DNA of 64,000 nt from Nocardiopsis sp. FR4 (GTDB lineage: Bacteria; Actinomycetota; Actinomycetes; Streptosporangiales; Streptosporangiaceae). Within the stretch, counting starts at the first letter, position 1, and every line of letters starts with the position of its first letter. The position numbers and the translations under genes are program-made. The notes below the pieces were generated by a model. That model was not told the origin of the DNA, searched no databases, and saw nothing but the letters and a program-made list of their open reading frames with translations. Positions 26,825 through 36,347 of this stretch are shown piece by piece. The stretch lies in the NCBI RefSeq assembly GCF_009830945.1, contig NZ_VWVV01000016.1, forward strand, positions 62,001 to 126,000, given 5' to 3'.

Positions 26825-28165
26825 GTGTCACTGCTGTCAAGGATGTCCTCCTCCACCGCCGCCCCGGAGGTGGCGGACCTGGTGGAGGCACTGCTGAGCG
26901 ACCCGCGGCGCCCCGGGAGACCGGACCTGCTCGCCCCGGCCGGGGCCCCGGCCGCCCCGGCGGCCCCCGATCTTCCGGTCCGCCCCGGCGGTGTCGGCAC
27001 GGCGGCGGCGACGCTGCGCCTGTCCTCGCCGCCCGCGCCCGTGCAGGGCGCGGGCCGGGTCCCGGGGCTGGCCCGCGGCGCCACCGCGGCCTCCGTACCG
27101 CGCGTCCCGGGCCACCCGGCCGGTCCGCTCCTGCTCGTGCGGGAACCGGACCGGAGCGCCGCGGAACCGACCGGGAGCGGGCCCCCGAACGCGGACGCCG
27201 CCACCGACTCCGTTCCGGCGCTGTACTGCCCTCCGGCCGTACGCGACGACCCCGCTCTGGGCCGGGAGGTCGACGACCGGCTGGTGGAGTGGGCCGAGGA
27301 GGTCGGGATCTACCCCGGCCAGCTCGACCGGATCCGCAGGGCCGGGTTCGGACGGCTCATCATGCTCGCCCACCCCGAGGCCGACGACCCCGACCGCCTG
27401 CTGGCGGCGGCCAGGTGCGCCCTGGCCGAGTGGTCCGTGGACGACCACTACGTGGACGGGGAGGTGGAGGAGGCGCGCCCCGAACTCCTCGGCCAGCGCC
27501 TGGCCATCGCCCACTCGGTCATCGACCAGGCCCACCTGCCCCTGCGCTACGCGCCCCAGCTGGAGGAGGTCGTGCGGAGGGACCCGGTGATGGTCGCCCT
27601 GCGCTCCAGCCTGGACCACCTCGCCGACTACGGCAGCCCGGCCCAGGTGCGCAGGCTCCGCCACGAGCTGGCGATCATGTTCGTCGCCTACAACCAGGAG
27701 GGGGTCTGGCAGGCGCAGAAGCAGAGACCACCGGTCTGGGAGTTCCTCATGCACCGGCACGAGAACAGCTTCGTGCCCTGCATGGCCCTCATCGACACGG
27801 TCGCCGGATACGAACTCCCGGCTGTGGAGTTCTCCGAACCCCGGGTGCGCCGGCTCTTCACCCTCGCGGGCAGCGCGAGCGTGATCGTCAACGACCTCTA
27901 CTCGATGGGCAAGGAGGACGTCACCGACTTCAGCCTGCCCCGGCTCATCGCCACCGAGGACGACTGCTCCGAGCAGGAGGCCGTCCGGCGCACCGTCGAG
28001 ATCCACGACGAACTGATGCACACCTTCGAGGCCGAGGCCTCGGCCCTGGCCCTGGCCGGCTCCCCGGAACTGCGCCGCTTCCTGTGGGGCCTGTGGGCCT
28101 GGATGGGCGGCAGCCGCGAGTGGCACGCCACCAGCGGGCGCTACCACGCGGCCGACAACGCCTGA
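26825..28165 (+). CDS. 2-methylisoborneol synthase (monoterpene cyclase), encapsulin cargo
   Basis: Cyclises 2-methylgeranyl diphosphate to the odorant 2-methylisoborneol. Start GTG 26825 follows a perfect AAGGAGGT with 8 bases spacing. Of the 446 residues, about 1-135 form a Pro/Ala/Gly-rich disordered extension, characteristic of this enzyme and known to direct loading into family 2B encapsulins. The cyclase domain has the Mg-binding acidic motif DDHYVDGE (206-213), the NSE triad N356, S360, E364 (NDLYSMGKE) and the C-terminal RY pair (439-440). It is second in the shell - synthase - methyltransferase - isomerase operon. Every catalytic motif is intact. Confidence 0.95.
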   Translation: MSLLSRMSSSTAAPEVADLVEALLSDPRRPGRPDLLAPAGAPAAPAAPDLPVRPGGVGTAAATLRLSSPPAPVQGAGRVPGLARGATAASVPRVPGHPAGPLLLVREPDRSAAEPTGSGPPNADAATDSVPALYCPPAVRDDPALGREVDDRLVEWAEEVGIYPGQLDRIRRAGFGRLIMLAHPEADDPDRLLAAARCALAEWSVDDHYVDGEVEEARPELLGQRLAIAHSVIDQAHLPLRYAPQLEEVVRRDPVMVALRSSLDHLADYGSPAQVRRLRHELAIMFVAYNQEGVWQAQKQRPPVWEFLMHRHENSFVPCMALIDTVAGYELPAVEFSEPRVRRLFTLAGSASVIVNDLYSMGKEDVTDFSLPRLIATEDDCSEQEAVRRTVEIHDELMHTFEAEASALALAGSPELRRFLWGLWAWMGGSREWHATSGRYHAADNA

Positions 28166-28221
28166 GCACGCCCGGTCCCGGCCGGGCCGTTCCCCGCACA
28201 CACGACAAGGAGTACTCCGCG

Positions 28222-29085
28222 ATGACCACGACGACCATGCCCTCCTCCGAGAAGGTCCTGCGCACCGCCTACCAGGAGTCCGTGGCGGCCTACTGGAACG
28301 CCGAGAAGGACCCGGTCAACATCCGCCTCGGCGAGGTCGACGGCTTCTTCCACCACCACTACGGCGTCGGCGACTACGACCCCTCCGTGCTGGAGGGTCC
28401 CGAGGAGACCCGCGACCAGCGCATCATCGAGGAGATGCACCGACTGGAGACCGCGCAGGCCAACCTGCTGCTGGACCACCTCGGTCCGGTCGGGCCCGAG
28501 GACCGCGTCATGGACACCGGCTCGGGCCGGGGCGGCACCAGCTTCATGGCCAACCAGCGCTTCGGCTGCCACGTGGACGGCGTGACCATCTCCGAGCAGC
28601 AGGTGGTCTTCGCCAACGCCCAGGCCGGGGAGCGGGGCGTATCCGACCGGGTCCGCTTCCACTTCCGCAACATGCTCGACACCGGGTTCGAGACGGGCTC
28701 CCTGCGCGCCAGCTGGAACAACGAGTCCACCATGTACGTCGACCTGTACGAGCTCTTCCGCGAGCACGCCCGCCTGCTGGAGCACGGCGGCCGCTACGTC
28801 ACCATCACCGGCTGCTACAACGACGTGACCGGTGGCCGCTCCAAGGCGGTCAGCCGCATCGACGAGCACTACACCTGCAACATCCACCCGCGCAGCGCCT
28901 ACTTCAAGGCGATGGCTGCCAACGACCTCGTTCCCGTCGCGGTCGTGGACCTGACCGAGCAGACCATCCCCTACTGGGAGCTGCGCGCCAAGTCCCCGGT
29001 GGCCACGGGCATCGAGGAGCCCTTCCTGACCGCCTACCGGGAGCAGAGCTTCCACTACCTGCTCATCGCCGCCGACCGCGTCTGA
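28222..29085 (+). CDS. Geranyl diphosphate 2-C-methyltransferase
   Basis: Methylates GPP at C2 with SAM to give 2-methyl-GPP, the substrate of the preceding synthase. ATG 28222 follows AAGGAG. The 287-residue protein has SAM motif I as VMDTGSGRGGTSFM and family blocks YWNAEKDPVNIRLGEVDG, HHHYGVGDYD, ASWNNESTMYVDL and YWELRAKSPVATGIEEPFL. It is 56 bases after the synthase gene. Length and motifs match characterised GPPMT enzymes, so I am confident of the assignment. Confidence 0.95.
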   Translation: MTTTTMPSSEKVLRTAYQESVAAYWNAEKDPVNIRLGEVDGFFHHHYGVGDYDPSVLEGPEETRDQRIIEEMHRLETAQANLLLDHLGPVGPEDRVMDTGSGRGGTSFMANQRFGCHVDGVTISEQQVVFANAQAGERGVSDRVRFHFRNMLDTGFETGSLRASWNNESTMYVDLYELFREHARLLEHGGRYVTITGCYNDVTGGRSKAVSRIDEHYTCNIHPRSAYFKAMAANDLVPVAVVDLTEQTIPYWELRAKSPVATGIEEPFLTAYREQSFHYLLIAADRV

Positions 29086-29145
29086 ACCGCCCGGCGGCGC
29101 GGCCCCGCGGCCGCGCCGCCCCTCCCCAACGCGAAAAGGAGGCCC

Positions 29146-29742
29146 ATGTCCAACGGATCAGCCACCGACCACGCCGTCCGCCACGACGGCGGGGCCGCCC
29201 CCGAACCCGTCCTGCTCGAACTCGTCGACGAGGCCGGGACGACCATCGGCACCGCCGAGAAACTCTCCGCGCACCTGGCCCCCGGACGCCTGCACCGGGC
29301 CTTCTCGGTCTTCCTCTTCGACGACCGGGACCGCCTGTTGCTCCAGCGCCGCGCCCTGGGCAAGTACCACTCGCCCGGCGTGTGGTCCAACAGCTGCTGC
29401 GGCCACCCCTACCCCGGTGAGCCGCCCTTCGCCGCCGCGGCCCGGCGCACCGCCGAGGAACTCGGGGTCTCGCCCGCGCTCCTGCGCGAGGCCGGGACCG
29501 TGCGCTACAACCACCCCGACCCGGACTCGGGTCTGGTGGAGCAGGAGTACAACCACCTCTTCGTGGGGCTGGTGCGCGAGGCCCCGCGCCCCGACCCGGC
29601 GGAGATCGCCGAGGTCGCCTTCGTCGACCCCGCCGAACTGGAGTGGCTCAGCGGCCAGCGGCCCTTCTCCGCCTGGTTCGCCACGGTCCTGGACGCCGTG
29701 CTGCCCGCGGTTCGCGAGCTGACCCGCGCCCGCGACTGGTAG
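29146..29742 (+). CDS. idi: Type I isopentenyl-diphosphate delta-isomerase
   Basis: Interconverts IPP and DMAPP, feeding GPP synthesis. A 198-residue Nudix-fold enzyme after a strong AAAAGGAGG site. The catalytic Cys lies in WSNSCCGHPYPGE, the conserved Nudix-like helix in AARRTAEELGV, and the Glu-containing VEQEYNHLF completes the site. It is the last gene of the 2-methylisoborneol operon, 60 bases after the methyltransferase. Its inclusion suggests local precursor supply when odorant synthesis is induced. Confidence 0.95.
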   Translation: MSNGSATDHAVRHDGGAAPEPVLLELVDEAGTTIGTAEKLSAHLAPGRLHRAFSVFLFDDRDRLLLQRRALGKYHSPGVWSNSCCGHPYPGEPPFAAAARRTAEELGVSPALLREAGTVRYNHPDPDSGLVEQEYNHLFVGLVREAPRPDPAEIAEVAFVDPAELEWLSGQRPFSAWFATVLDAVLPAVRELTRARDW

Positions 29743-29749
29743 GCCCCGC

Positions 29750-30568
29750 CTACGGCAGGACGAGCCGCGGCCCCTCCGGCGGCCGGGGGCGCGCGCCCCA
29801 CTCACGGGGGTAGCCCAGGGAGACCTCCACGTGGGGCACCCCGTCGACCACGATCGTGCGGGGGATGTGCAGGTGGCCGTAGACCACCGCGCGGGCGCGG
29901 TAGCGCACGTGCCAGTCGGCGGTGGCCTCGGTGCCGCACCACTGCGCGAACTCGGGGTGGCGCAGGATCCGCGTGGGCTCGCGCACCAGCGGGAAGTGGT
30001 TGACCAGCACCGTGGGCACGTGCGGGTCCAGGGCGTCCAGCCGCTCGCGCGTGTACTCCAGACGGGCCCGGCACCAGGCGTCCCGGCCCGGGTACGGGTC
30101 GGGGTGCAGCAGGTACTCGTCGGTGCACACGATCCCCGCCGCGTGCGCCACGGCCAGCGCCTCGGCCTTGGTGGAGGTCCCGGCGGGCCGGAAGGAGTGG
30201 TCGTAGAGCACGAACAGCGGGGCGACGGCGACCGGGCCGTCCGGTCCGGGCCACAGGGGGTAGGGGTCCTCGGGGGTGTGCACGCCCAGGGCGCGCAGGG
30301 AGTCCACCAGGTACTCGTAGCGCTCCCGGCCGCGCAGCCGGACGGGGTCGGAGGGCACCGTCCACAGGTCGTGGTTGCCCGGTACCCACACCACGGTGGA
30401 GAACCGCTCCGACAGCAGCTCCATCGCCCACAGCACGTTGGCGGCGGTGTCGGCCACGTCCCCGGCCACCAGGAGCCAGTCGTCGGCCGACTCCGGACGC
30501 AGCGCCTCGGTGAAGGCCCGGTTGTCGCGGTGCCCCACGTGCAGGTCGCTGATGGCGAACAGTCCCAT
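29750..30568 (-). CDS. Calcineurin-like metallophosphoesterase
   Basis: A 272-residue cytosolic phosphoesterase with all metal-binding blocks: FAISDLHVGHRDN, LVAGDVADT, VWVPGNHDLW, LVNHFPLVR and VYGHLHIPRT. No signal peptide. The substrate (phosphodiester, cyclic nucleotide or protein) cannot be told from sequence. Convergent with idi, 7 bases apart. Confidence 0.9.
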   Translation of the reverse strand: MGLFAISDLHVGHRDNRAFTEALRPESADDWLLVAGDVADTAANVLWAMELLSERFSTVVWVPGNHDLWTVPSDPVRLRGRERYEYLVDSLRALGVHTPEDPYPLWPGPDGPVAVAPLFVLYDHSFRPAGTSTKAEALAVAHAAGIVCTDEYLLHPDPYPGRDAWCRARLEYTRERLDALDPHVPTVLVNHFPLVREPTRILRHPEFAQWCGTEATADWHVRYRARAVVYGHLHIPRTIVVDGVPHVEVSLGYPREWGARPRPPEGPRLVLP

Positions 30569-30764
30569 CCCACCGTCCTCTCCCGGCCGCGGTCCGGAGC
30601 CACCCTACCGAGGGCGCGCGGCGCCGTTTCCCCGGCACCACGGGAACTCCGTACCGAAACCCCGGCCCCCGGGTGATCCGTCGGGGTTCCGGCAGCGTCA
30701 GAGGTAGTGATCACCGCGTGTGCTCCCCGTGCCGCGCGGTGCGGACCAACGGAAGGAACCCCCC

Positions 30765-31511
30765 ATGCGCAAGGCACTCGCCCTCACGGTGCCGCTGTTG
30801 GTGCTGGCCCTGGGTGCCTGTTCGGCCCTTGCCGGTGATGAGTACGCGGCCGAGGCCGCCGCCTCCCCGTCCCCGGTCTCCTCGCCCACGGTCCACCGCG
30901 CCCCCAACGCCGACTCCGTCGAGGCACAGGACGAACCGGGTCGTATCCCCGACAACATCAAGCTGGCCTGCGATCTGGCGGACGGAGGCGGCGGCATCTA
31001 CCTCCGGTGGTCCGCGCTGTGGGAGCTCGAGGTCAGGGACTGCGAGGCCGACCACACCGGCGGCGGGTACACGCCGCTGCAGCGGGAGGCGGCGGAGGCG
31101 GCGGGCTACGACGAGGTCGGCGACGTGGTCCACCTCTACGCGATCTGCGGCGAGTCCCTGGCGGAGAAGGCCGTCAGGTTCGAGGACCAGGCCGCCGAGC
31201 TCCGGGGTGCGCTGGTGCTGTGCCCCGACCACCCCGACCGGGAGGAGGCCGAGTCCCTCCTCGAGGCGGCCCAGGAGCTGGTGCTCATCACCCCGGGCAC
31301 CTTCCGGGTGGGGGAGGAGATCGAGCCGGGAACCTACGTCAGTGAGTCCGGCAGCGGCCCGTTCTCCGGTTGCTACTGGGAGCGGACCGCCGCCTCCGGC
31401 GACATCATCGACAACCAGTTCACCTCCTCCGCCCTGCGGGTGGAGGTGACGGTCAGCGCCTCGGACTACAGCTTCCACTCCTCGGGCTGCGGCACCTGGG
31501 AGAAGCTCTGA
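30765..31511 (+). CDS. Lipoprotein of unknown function
   Basis: A 248-residue protein preceded by GGAAGGAA. Signal peptide with lipobox LGAC, so Cys19 should be acylated and the protein anchored outside the membrane. A Ser/Pro-rich linker (SPSPVSSPTVHRAP) precedes a domain with paired Cys (VRDCEAD, YAICGE, LVLCPDH). The C-terminal block (PGTFRVGEEIEPGTYVSE, GCYWERTAASGDIIDNQ) recurs in actinobacterial surface proteins of unknown role. Confidence 0.8.
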   Translation: MRKALALTVPLLVLALGACSALAGDEYAAEAAASPSPVSSPTVHRAPNADSVEAQDEPGRIPDNIKLACDLADGGGGIYLRWSALWELEVRDCEADHTGGGYTPLQREAAEAAGYDEVGDVVHLYAICGESLAEKAVRFEDQAAELRGALVLCPDHPDREEAESLLEAAQELVLITPGTFRVGEEIEPGTYVSESGSGPFSGCYWERTAASGDIIDNQFTSSALRVEVTVSASDYSFHSSGCGTWEKL

Positions 31512-31521
31512 GCGCTTGAGG

Positions 31522-32010
31522 TCAGCGCGGCGCGGGCAGCGGGGTCCGCCGCGCCGCGCGGCGCGTCCGGCGCACGTGTTCGACGGGCACGGCGAGCGCC
31601 GCGGCCAGGAACACCGCCTGCATCGCGGTGCGCACCGCCAGGTCGTCGGTCAGGCCGGTCTCCACCCCGGCCGTGATCGCGTACACGTTGGCCGGGAACA
31701 TGGCGACCAGCAGCAGGGAGAGCCCCGCCGCGGCCCAGGGCGCGGTGCGCGCCCACAGCAGGCCCGCGGCCCCGGCCAGTTCGAGGACGCCGGTGACGGT
31801 GACCAGCAGCGCGGGGGCGGGCAGCGCGGGCGGGACCATGGAGATCAGTTCCTCGCGCATCCCCACGAAATGGGACACGCCGGTCAGCGTGAACATGGCG
31901 GCGAGGCCGCCCCGCAGGGCGAGCGGCCAGGAGCGCAGGGGGCGCACCCCCGCCGCGCCCAGGGCGAGCAGCAGCGCGGTGACGCCGGCGAGGGCGATGA
32001 GGGGGGCCAT
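31522..32010 (-). CDS. DoxX-family membrane protein
   Basis: A 162-residue, four-helix protein with the DoxX pattern LAAMFTLTGVSHFVG, LVTVTGVLELAGAAGLL and MFPANVYAITAG. Start ATG 32010 follows GAAGGAG. DoxX proteins are often tied to thiol or oxidative stress, but functions are mixed. A promoter with a perfect TTGACA lies upstream at 32045-32074. Confidence 0.85.
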   Translation of the reverse strand: MAPLIALAGVTALLLALGAAGVRPLRSWPLALRGGLAAMFTLTGVSHFVGMREELISMVPPALPAPALLVTVTGVLELAGAAGLLWARTAPWAAAGLSLLLVAMFPANVYAITAGVETGLTDDLAVRTAMQAVFLAAALAVPVEHVRRTRRAARRTPLPAPR

Positions 32011-32384
32011 GGCGCTCCTTCGGGAGGGAATCTTTCCACTGGTAATTTACTCTCCGGCGGCCGGATCCTGTCAACGGAGATCCGGCTCCCGCCCCCCGGT
32101 CCGGTCGGGGGCCGGGTGCCGGCTCCGTCCCCCGGGGCGTGATCCTTCCCACGGCGCGGCCGGGGGCGCGCGGCCCGACGCGGGCGGACGGGCGCTCCCC
32201 GCCCGGCCGTCACGCCGCGTCCGTGTCCGGTACCACTACGGCGTGTGTAGGATGCCGCGGGTGATCGTGGCACCACGGTCACCGCCCGACCCGTGGTGCC
32301 CCCTACCTCCCCGCCACGGCCGCGCCCGGACGGTGCCGCGCACCACGCGCGCCCGGCCCCGCCGCACGACCACGAGAGGTAGAG
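32011..32384. other. 374-base divergent intergenic region with a 10-bp stem-loop
   Basis: The region between the DoxX and GltS genes. It holds the DoxX promoter (32045-32074) and, on the GltS side, GGCACCACGG (32268-32277) pairing with CCGTGGTGCC (32290-32299), a 10-bp stem 85 bases before the GltS start. The latter could be an operator or a leader hairpin. A TAGGAT at 32247-32252 could be the GltS -10 box, but no good -35 accompanies it. Confidence 0.4.
32045..32074 (-). promoter_or_regulatory. Putative promoter of the DoxX gene
   Basis: Read on the minus strand: TTGACA (32074-32069), 18 bases, GTAAAT (32050-32045), about 35 bases before the start codon. Confidence 0.5.
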
Positions 32385-33875
32385 ATGACCCCTGACACCG
32401 TCGGCCTCGCACTCCTGCTCCTGGGAGTGCTGTTGCTGGTATCGAAGCTGGTCCGGGTCAGGTGGAAGCTGACCCAGAGGCTGTACCTGCCGGGTTCGAT
32501 CATCGGCGGCGGCATCGCGCTGCTCCTGGGCCCCGACGTGTTCGGGCGCCTCATGGGACTGCTGGCCGACCGGGGCCTGGGCGGGGGCTTCGCCGAGCGC
32601 GCCGCCGAGGGCGGACTCTTCGGCGCCGACGTGATGTCGGTGTGGTCGGCGCTGCCCGGCCTGCTCATCTCGGTGGTCTTCGCCAGCCTCTTCCTGGGCA
32701 AGCGCATGCCCCGGCTGCGCGAGGCCGCGAGCCTGGCCGGGCCCAACCTGGCCTTCGGCATCACCATGGCCAGCGGCCAGTACGTGATCGGCCTGGTACT
32801 CGCCCTGCTGGTGCTGGTGCCGCTGTTCAACGTCCCCGCCTTCTCCGGCGCCCTGATCGAGATCGGCTTCCTGGGCGGCCACGGCACCGCGGCCGGGCTG
32901 GGCTCCACCTTCGAGCAGGCGGGCTGGGCCCAGGGCCAGGACCTGGCGCTGGGCATGGCCACCGTGGGACTGCTGTCGGGCATCATCGTCGGCATCGTCC
33001 TGATCAACTGGGGCGTGCGCCGCGGCAGGTCCTCGGTGATCAGCGCCGACGCCCGGGGCACCGACGGCGAGCGGGCCGGACTGGTCGAGCGGGAGCGGCG
33101 CACCCCGGGCGCGACCATGACCGTGCACCCCTCCTCCATGGACCCGCTGACCCTGCACTTCGGCCTGGTCGCCCTCGCCGTGCTCATCGGCCAGCTCCTC
33201 CTCACGGGCCTGCGGTGGCTGGAGCGGGCGCTGTGGGCCGACACCATCGAGATCATGGCCTACGTGCCGCTGTTCCCGCTGGCCATGATCGGCGGCATCG
33301 TCCTGCAGGTGTTCATCGACCGGTTCGACCGGCACGACGTGGTCGACCACAAGACCGTCGAGCGCATCCAGGGCCTGTCGCTGGACGTGCTCATCATCGC
33401 CGCGATGGCCACGCTGTCGCTGCGGGCCATCGCCGACAACTTCGCCGCCTTCGCGATCCTGGCCGCGGCGGGCGTCGCGTGGTCGGTGTGCGCCTTCCTC
33501 CTCCTGGCGCCCCGGATGATGCCCAGCCACTGGTTCGAGCGGGGCATCGGCGAGTTCGGCCAGTCCCTGGGCGTCACCGCCACCGGTCTGGTGCTGATGC
33601 GCGTCGTGGACCCGGAGATGAGGTCGCCCGCCTACCCGGCGTTCGGCTACAAGCAGCTCATCTTCGAGCCCTTCTTCGGCGGCGGCCTGGTCACCGCCGC
33701 CGCGATCCCGCTCATCCTCAGCCCCCACGTGGGCCCGGTCGGCTTCCTGGCGATGATGGCCGCGGTGCTGGCGGCCAGCCTGTTCACCGGGCTGGTCCTG
33801 CTGCGGCGCGGGCGCCGCGGCCGGCCGGGCGCCGTGCCCGGCGCCCCCGGGGCCGAGGCCCAGAGGGTCCCCTGA
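32385..33875 (+). CDS. Sodium/glutamate symporter GltS-like (ESS family)
   Basis: A 496-residue protein with about eleven hydrophobic segments. It has the ESS family hallmarks LPGSIIGGGIALLLGP, GFLGGHGTAAG in the first half and GEFGQSLGVTATGLVLMR in the second, the two inverted halves of this transporter. It probably imports acidic amino acids with Na+; substrate range is inferred. The long hydrophilic loop (about 205-245) and basic Arg/Gly/Pro tail are cytoplasmic. Confidence 0.85.
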   Translation: MTPDTVGLALLLLGVLLLVSKLVRVRWKLTQRLYLPGSIIGGGIALLLGPDVFGRLMGLLADRGLGGGFAERAAEGGLFGADVMSVWSALPGLLISVVFASLFLGKRMPRLREAASLAGPNLAFGITMASGQYVIGLVLALLVLVPLFNVPAFSGALIEIGFLGGHGTAAGLGSTFEQAGWAQGQDLALGMATVGLLSGIIVGIVLINWGVRRGRSSVISADARGTDGERAGLVERERRTPGATMTVHPSSMDPLTLHFGLVALAVLIGQLLLTGLRWLERALWADTIEIMAYVPLFPLAMIGGIVLQVFIDRFDRHDVVDHKTVERIQGLSLDVLIIAAMATLSLRAIADNFAAFAILAAAGVAWSVCAFLLLAPRMMPSHWFERGIGEFGQSLGVTATGLVLMRVVDPEMRSPAYPAFGYKQLIFEPFFGGGLVTAAAIPLILSPHVGPVGFLAMMAAVLAASLFTGLVLLRRGRRGRPGAVPGAPGAEAQRVP

Positions 33876-34041
33876 GCCGGTGCGCGGGGCGCCCCGCCGC
33901 GGGGCGTCCGCGTCCGGAACGGCCCGGCCGACGGCCCCGCCCGGAATCCGCGCGGCGCCGAGTTTGCCGCGTCCGCCGCAGGCCAGGGGAGGAAGGATCC
34001 CCAGCGGACCCGCCGACGCCCTCTCGACCCGAGGGGGAACG

Positions 34042-34632
34042 ATGATCACCTACCAGGAACTCGTGGACCACGTCGTCCGCGAGGGCAACGCGGTCGACAA
34101 CGACGAGGCGCAACGGGCGCTGGAGGCCGTGACCGGCGAACTGGTCCGGTACGCGGCCCCGCGGACCCGGGACCACCTGCGTGAACAGCTACCCGCGGTG
34201 CTGCACGACCAGGTCCCCGCACCGCGCGGGGAAGGGGAGCCGCACACGTCCGGCTCGCTGGGCCGCGACGTCGCCGAACGGGTCGGCTGCCCTCCGGAGA
34301 AGGGGACACGGCTGGTGGGGGCCGTGCTCGCCGGGATCCGCGAGGGCGACCCCGGGCTGGCGGACGAACTCGCCGACCATCTGCCCGACTGGAACGGTGA
34401 CACCGGCGGTCTGACCAGGGAGGTGGAGCTGCCCGCCGACCGGGCCGCGCCGCTGCTCAACCGCGCCGAGCGCCTGGCGCACCGGATCGGCCACTCCTTC
34501 GACCACCGCACCACCGACACCGGTATCACCTTCACCGTGCGGACGGCCTCGGTCGGCGCGGTCACCACCAGCGACATCGAGATGGCCGAGCGCATCGACC
34601 AGGCGGTGGCCGAGGTCGGCTCGGGCGGCTGA
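34042..34632 (+). CDS. DUF2267 protein
   Basis: A 196-residue soluble protein, ATG 34042 after GAGGGGG. The first 130 residues form a DUF2267 domain (YQELVDHVVREGN, AQRALEAVTGELVRYAAP, LREQLPAVLHDQ), a helical fold of unknown function common in actinomycetes. The C-terminal part contains FTVRTASVGAVTTSDIEMAERIDQAV, which resembles pterin-4a-carbinolamine dehydratase-like segments seen in some DUF2267 fusions; that part is tentative. Confidence 0.75.
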   Translation: MITYQELVDHVVREGNAVDNDEAQRALEAVTGELVRYAAPRTRDHLREQLPAVLHDQVPAPRGEGEPHTSGSLGRDVAERVGCPPEKGTRLVGAVLAGIREGDPGLADELADHLPDWNGDTGGLTREVELPADRAAPLLNRAERLAHRIGHSFDHRTTDTGITFTVRTASVGAVTTSDIEMAERIDQAVAEVGSGG

Positions 34633-34817
34633 CCACACCGCACGGGCCCCGGGTGCGGTGGGGCCGCGGGCGGAGCCCGCGGCTCCACCGGGCACCGGCG
34701 GTGAACGCCCCTGTGGAAAACGGGTGTACCGTCTTCGCGGTCACCTAGCGTTAGTGTTGGGCGGTCGCCTCGACGGCGCCGCCCGCACACGCACCACCAC
34801 GAACGAAGGGGCGGCCC

Positions 34818-36347
34818 GTGGCCCAACGCAGAGCCCTGGACATGGACTCCCTCGCGGTCAGCGACCGGTTCCGGCTGTTCAACTTCACGCGGCGCGACGA
34901 CCACGTCACCTACCTGTGGATCCTGCGGGCCATGGACCGCCTGCGCGAGGTCCACCAGGTCCAGGTGGCCCCCGACGACGTCGCCGCCGCCCTGCGCGAA
35001 CTGGCCCGGGTCCACGACCAGGTGCCCGAGGTCGACCGCGGCCTGCGCGACCGCCTGGACGAGCTGCACGCCGACCGGGTCGTGCACCGCTTCGACGACG
35101 CCTCCCGGGCGGGCAACCTGGCGCGCTACCGCAACCGCCAGTCGGTGTACCAGTTCAGCGAACTCGGCTACTGGGCCTACCAGGCGGTGGAGGACCTCCT
35201 GGGCGCGCGCATCGAGGACGTCAACCTGTCCCGGCTGGTCTTCTCCGAGGTGCTGGCCGACCTGCGCGCCCTGGCCGAGGCCAACCGCACCGGACAGGCC
35301 GAGCACGTCTACCGCCGCCTGGCGCGCCTGGACGCGGTCATGGAGGACATGGGACGGCGCTCCGCGCAGTTCCACGTCACCCTGGGCGAGATCCTGCGCT
35401 CCACCGACGCCTCCCCGGACGTCTTCCTGCGGCACAAGAACGCCCTGCTGGTGCACATGAGCGACTTCACGGCCGAGCTCGACCGCTACCTGCCCCGCCT
35501 GGACCGGGCCGTGCGCGAGGTCGAGGACACCGGCCTGGCCACCCTGCTCTCCCGCGCGGCCGAGTGCGACGAGCGCCTGTTCATGGGCCGGGACGAACGC
35601 CTCGCCGACTGGCGCAGGCGCTGGCGGGCCCTGCGCGCCTGGTTCGCCTCCGACGAGGCCATCCCCGCCCGCGCCGCCGAACTCCACGCGGCCACCCGTT
35701 CGGCCGTCTCGGGGGTCATCGCGCTGCTGCGCCAGATCACCGAGGCCCAGCGCGGCGGCGTCAACCGCTCCACCCAGCTGCGCCACCTGGCCGCCTGGGT
35801 GTTCAACACCCCCGACGACGGCGCCGCCCACGCCCTGATGGGCGCCGCCTTCAACGTGCGCTCCGCCCGCCACCTGGGCGCGGCCCACGAGGACGACGAG
35901 CAGATCTCCCCCAGCACCACCTGGTGGGACGCCCCCGGGGTGGAGGTGTCGGTCACCCTGTTCCGCAGCGGCACCGCCCCCACCGCGGGCGTGCCCAAGC
36001 CGGTGCGGCGCAACCCCGGCGCCCAGGCGCGCCTGCGCGGCCGCCAGGCCGCCGACCGGGCGGCCGAACGCCGGGCCGCGGCCCGCCTCGTCGACCGGGG
36101 CGCCCACGGCCGGGTCCTGGACGAGACCGACACCCGCGTCCTGCTGCGCCTGGTCACCCGCGCCCTGGAGGGGCGCACCGTCGTCGCCGGACGCCTGTCC
36201 TCGGCCTCGGGGGAGGGCGACGGCACCCTGGTCCGCCTGGTCCCCGACCCGGCGGGCAGCACCGTCCGCACCGCCCAGGGCCGCCTCCACCTGCCGGGCC
36301 TGCGCCTGGAGGTCACCGGCCACCGGACCCGAACGAAGAACCCCTGA
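34818..36347 (+). CDS. jetA: Wadjet system protein JetA (DUF2397/TIGR02677)
   Basis: A 509-residue protein from GTG 34818 (AAGGGG upstream). In the Wadjet anti-plasmid SMC complex JetA is the kleisin-like subunit that links the SMC heads. The N-terminal winged-helix-like part contains RFRLFNFTRRDDHVTYLWIL, followed by a helical middle (FSELGYWAYQAVEDL, VFLRHKNALLVHMSDFTAEL) and VNRSTQLRHLAAWVFN, all typical of TIGR02677. Its TGA overlaps the ATG of jetB, so the four jet genes form one translationally coupled operon. Confidence 0.92.
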   Translation: MAQRRALDMDSLAVSDRFRLFNFTRRDDHVTYLWILRAMDRLREVHQVQVAPDDVAAALRELARVHDQVPEVDRGLRDRLDELHADRVVHRFDDASRAGNLARYRNRQSVYQFSELGYWAYQAVEDLLGARIEDVNLSRLVFSEVLADLRALAEANRTGQAEHVYRRLARLDAVMEDMGRRSAQFHVTLGEILRSTDASPDVFLRHKNALLVHMSDFTAELDRYLPRLDRAVREVEDTGLATLLSRAAECDERLFMGRDERLADWRRRWRALRAWFASDEAIPARAAELHAATRSAVSGVIALLRQITEAQRGGVNRSTQLRHLAAWVFNTPDDGAAHALMGAAFNVRSARHLGAAHEDDEQISPSTTWWDAPGVEVSVTLFRSGTAPTAGVPKPVRRNPGAQARLRGRQAADRAAERRAAARLVDRGAHGRVLDETDTRVLLRLVTRALEGRTVVAGRLSSASGEGDGTLVRLVPDPAGSTVRTAQGRLHLPGLRLEVTGHRTRTKNP

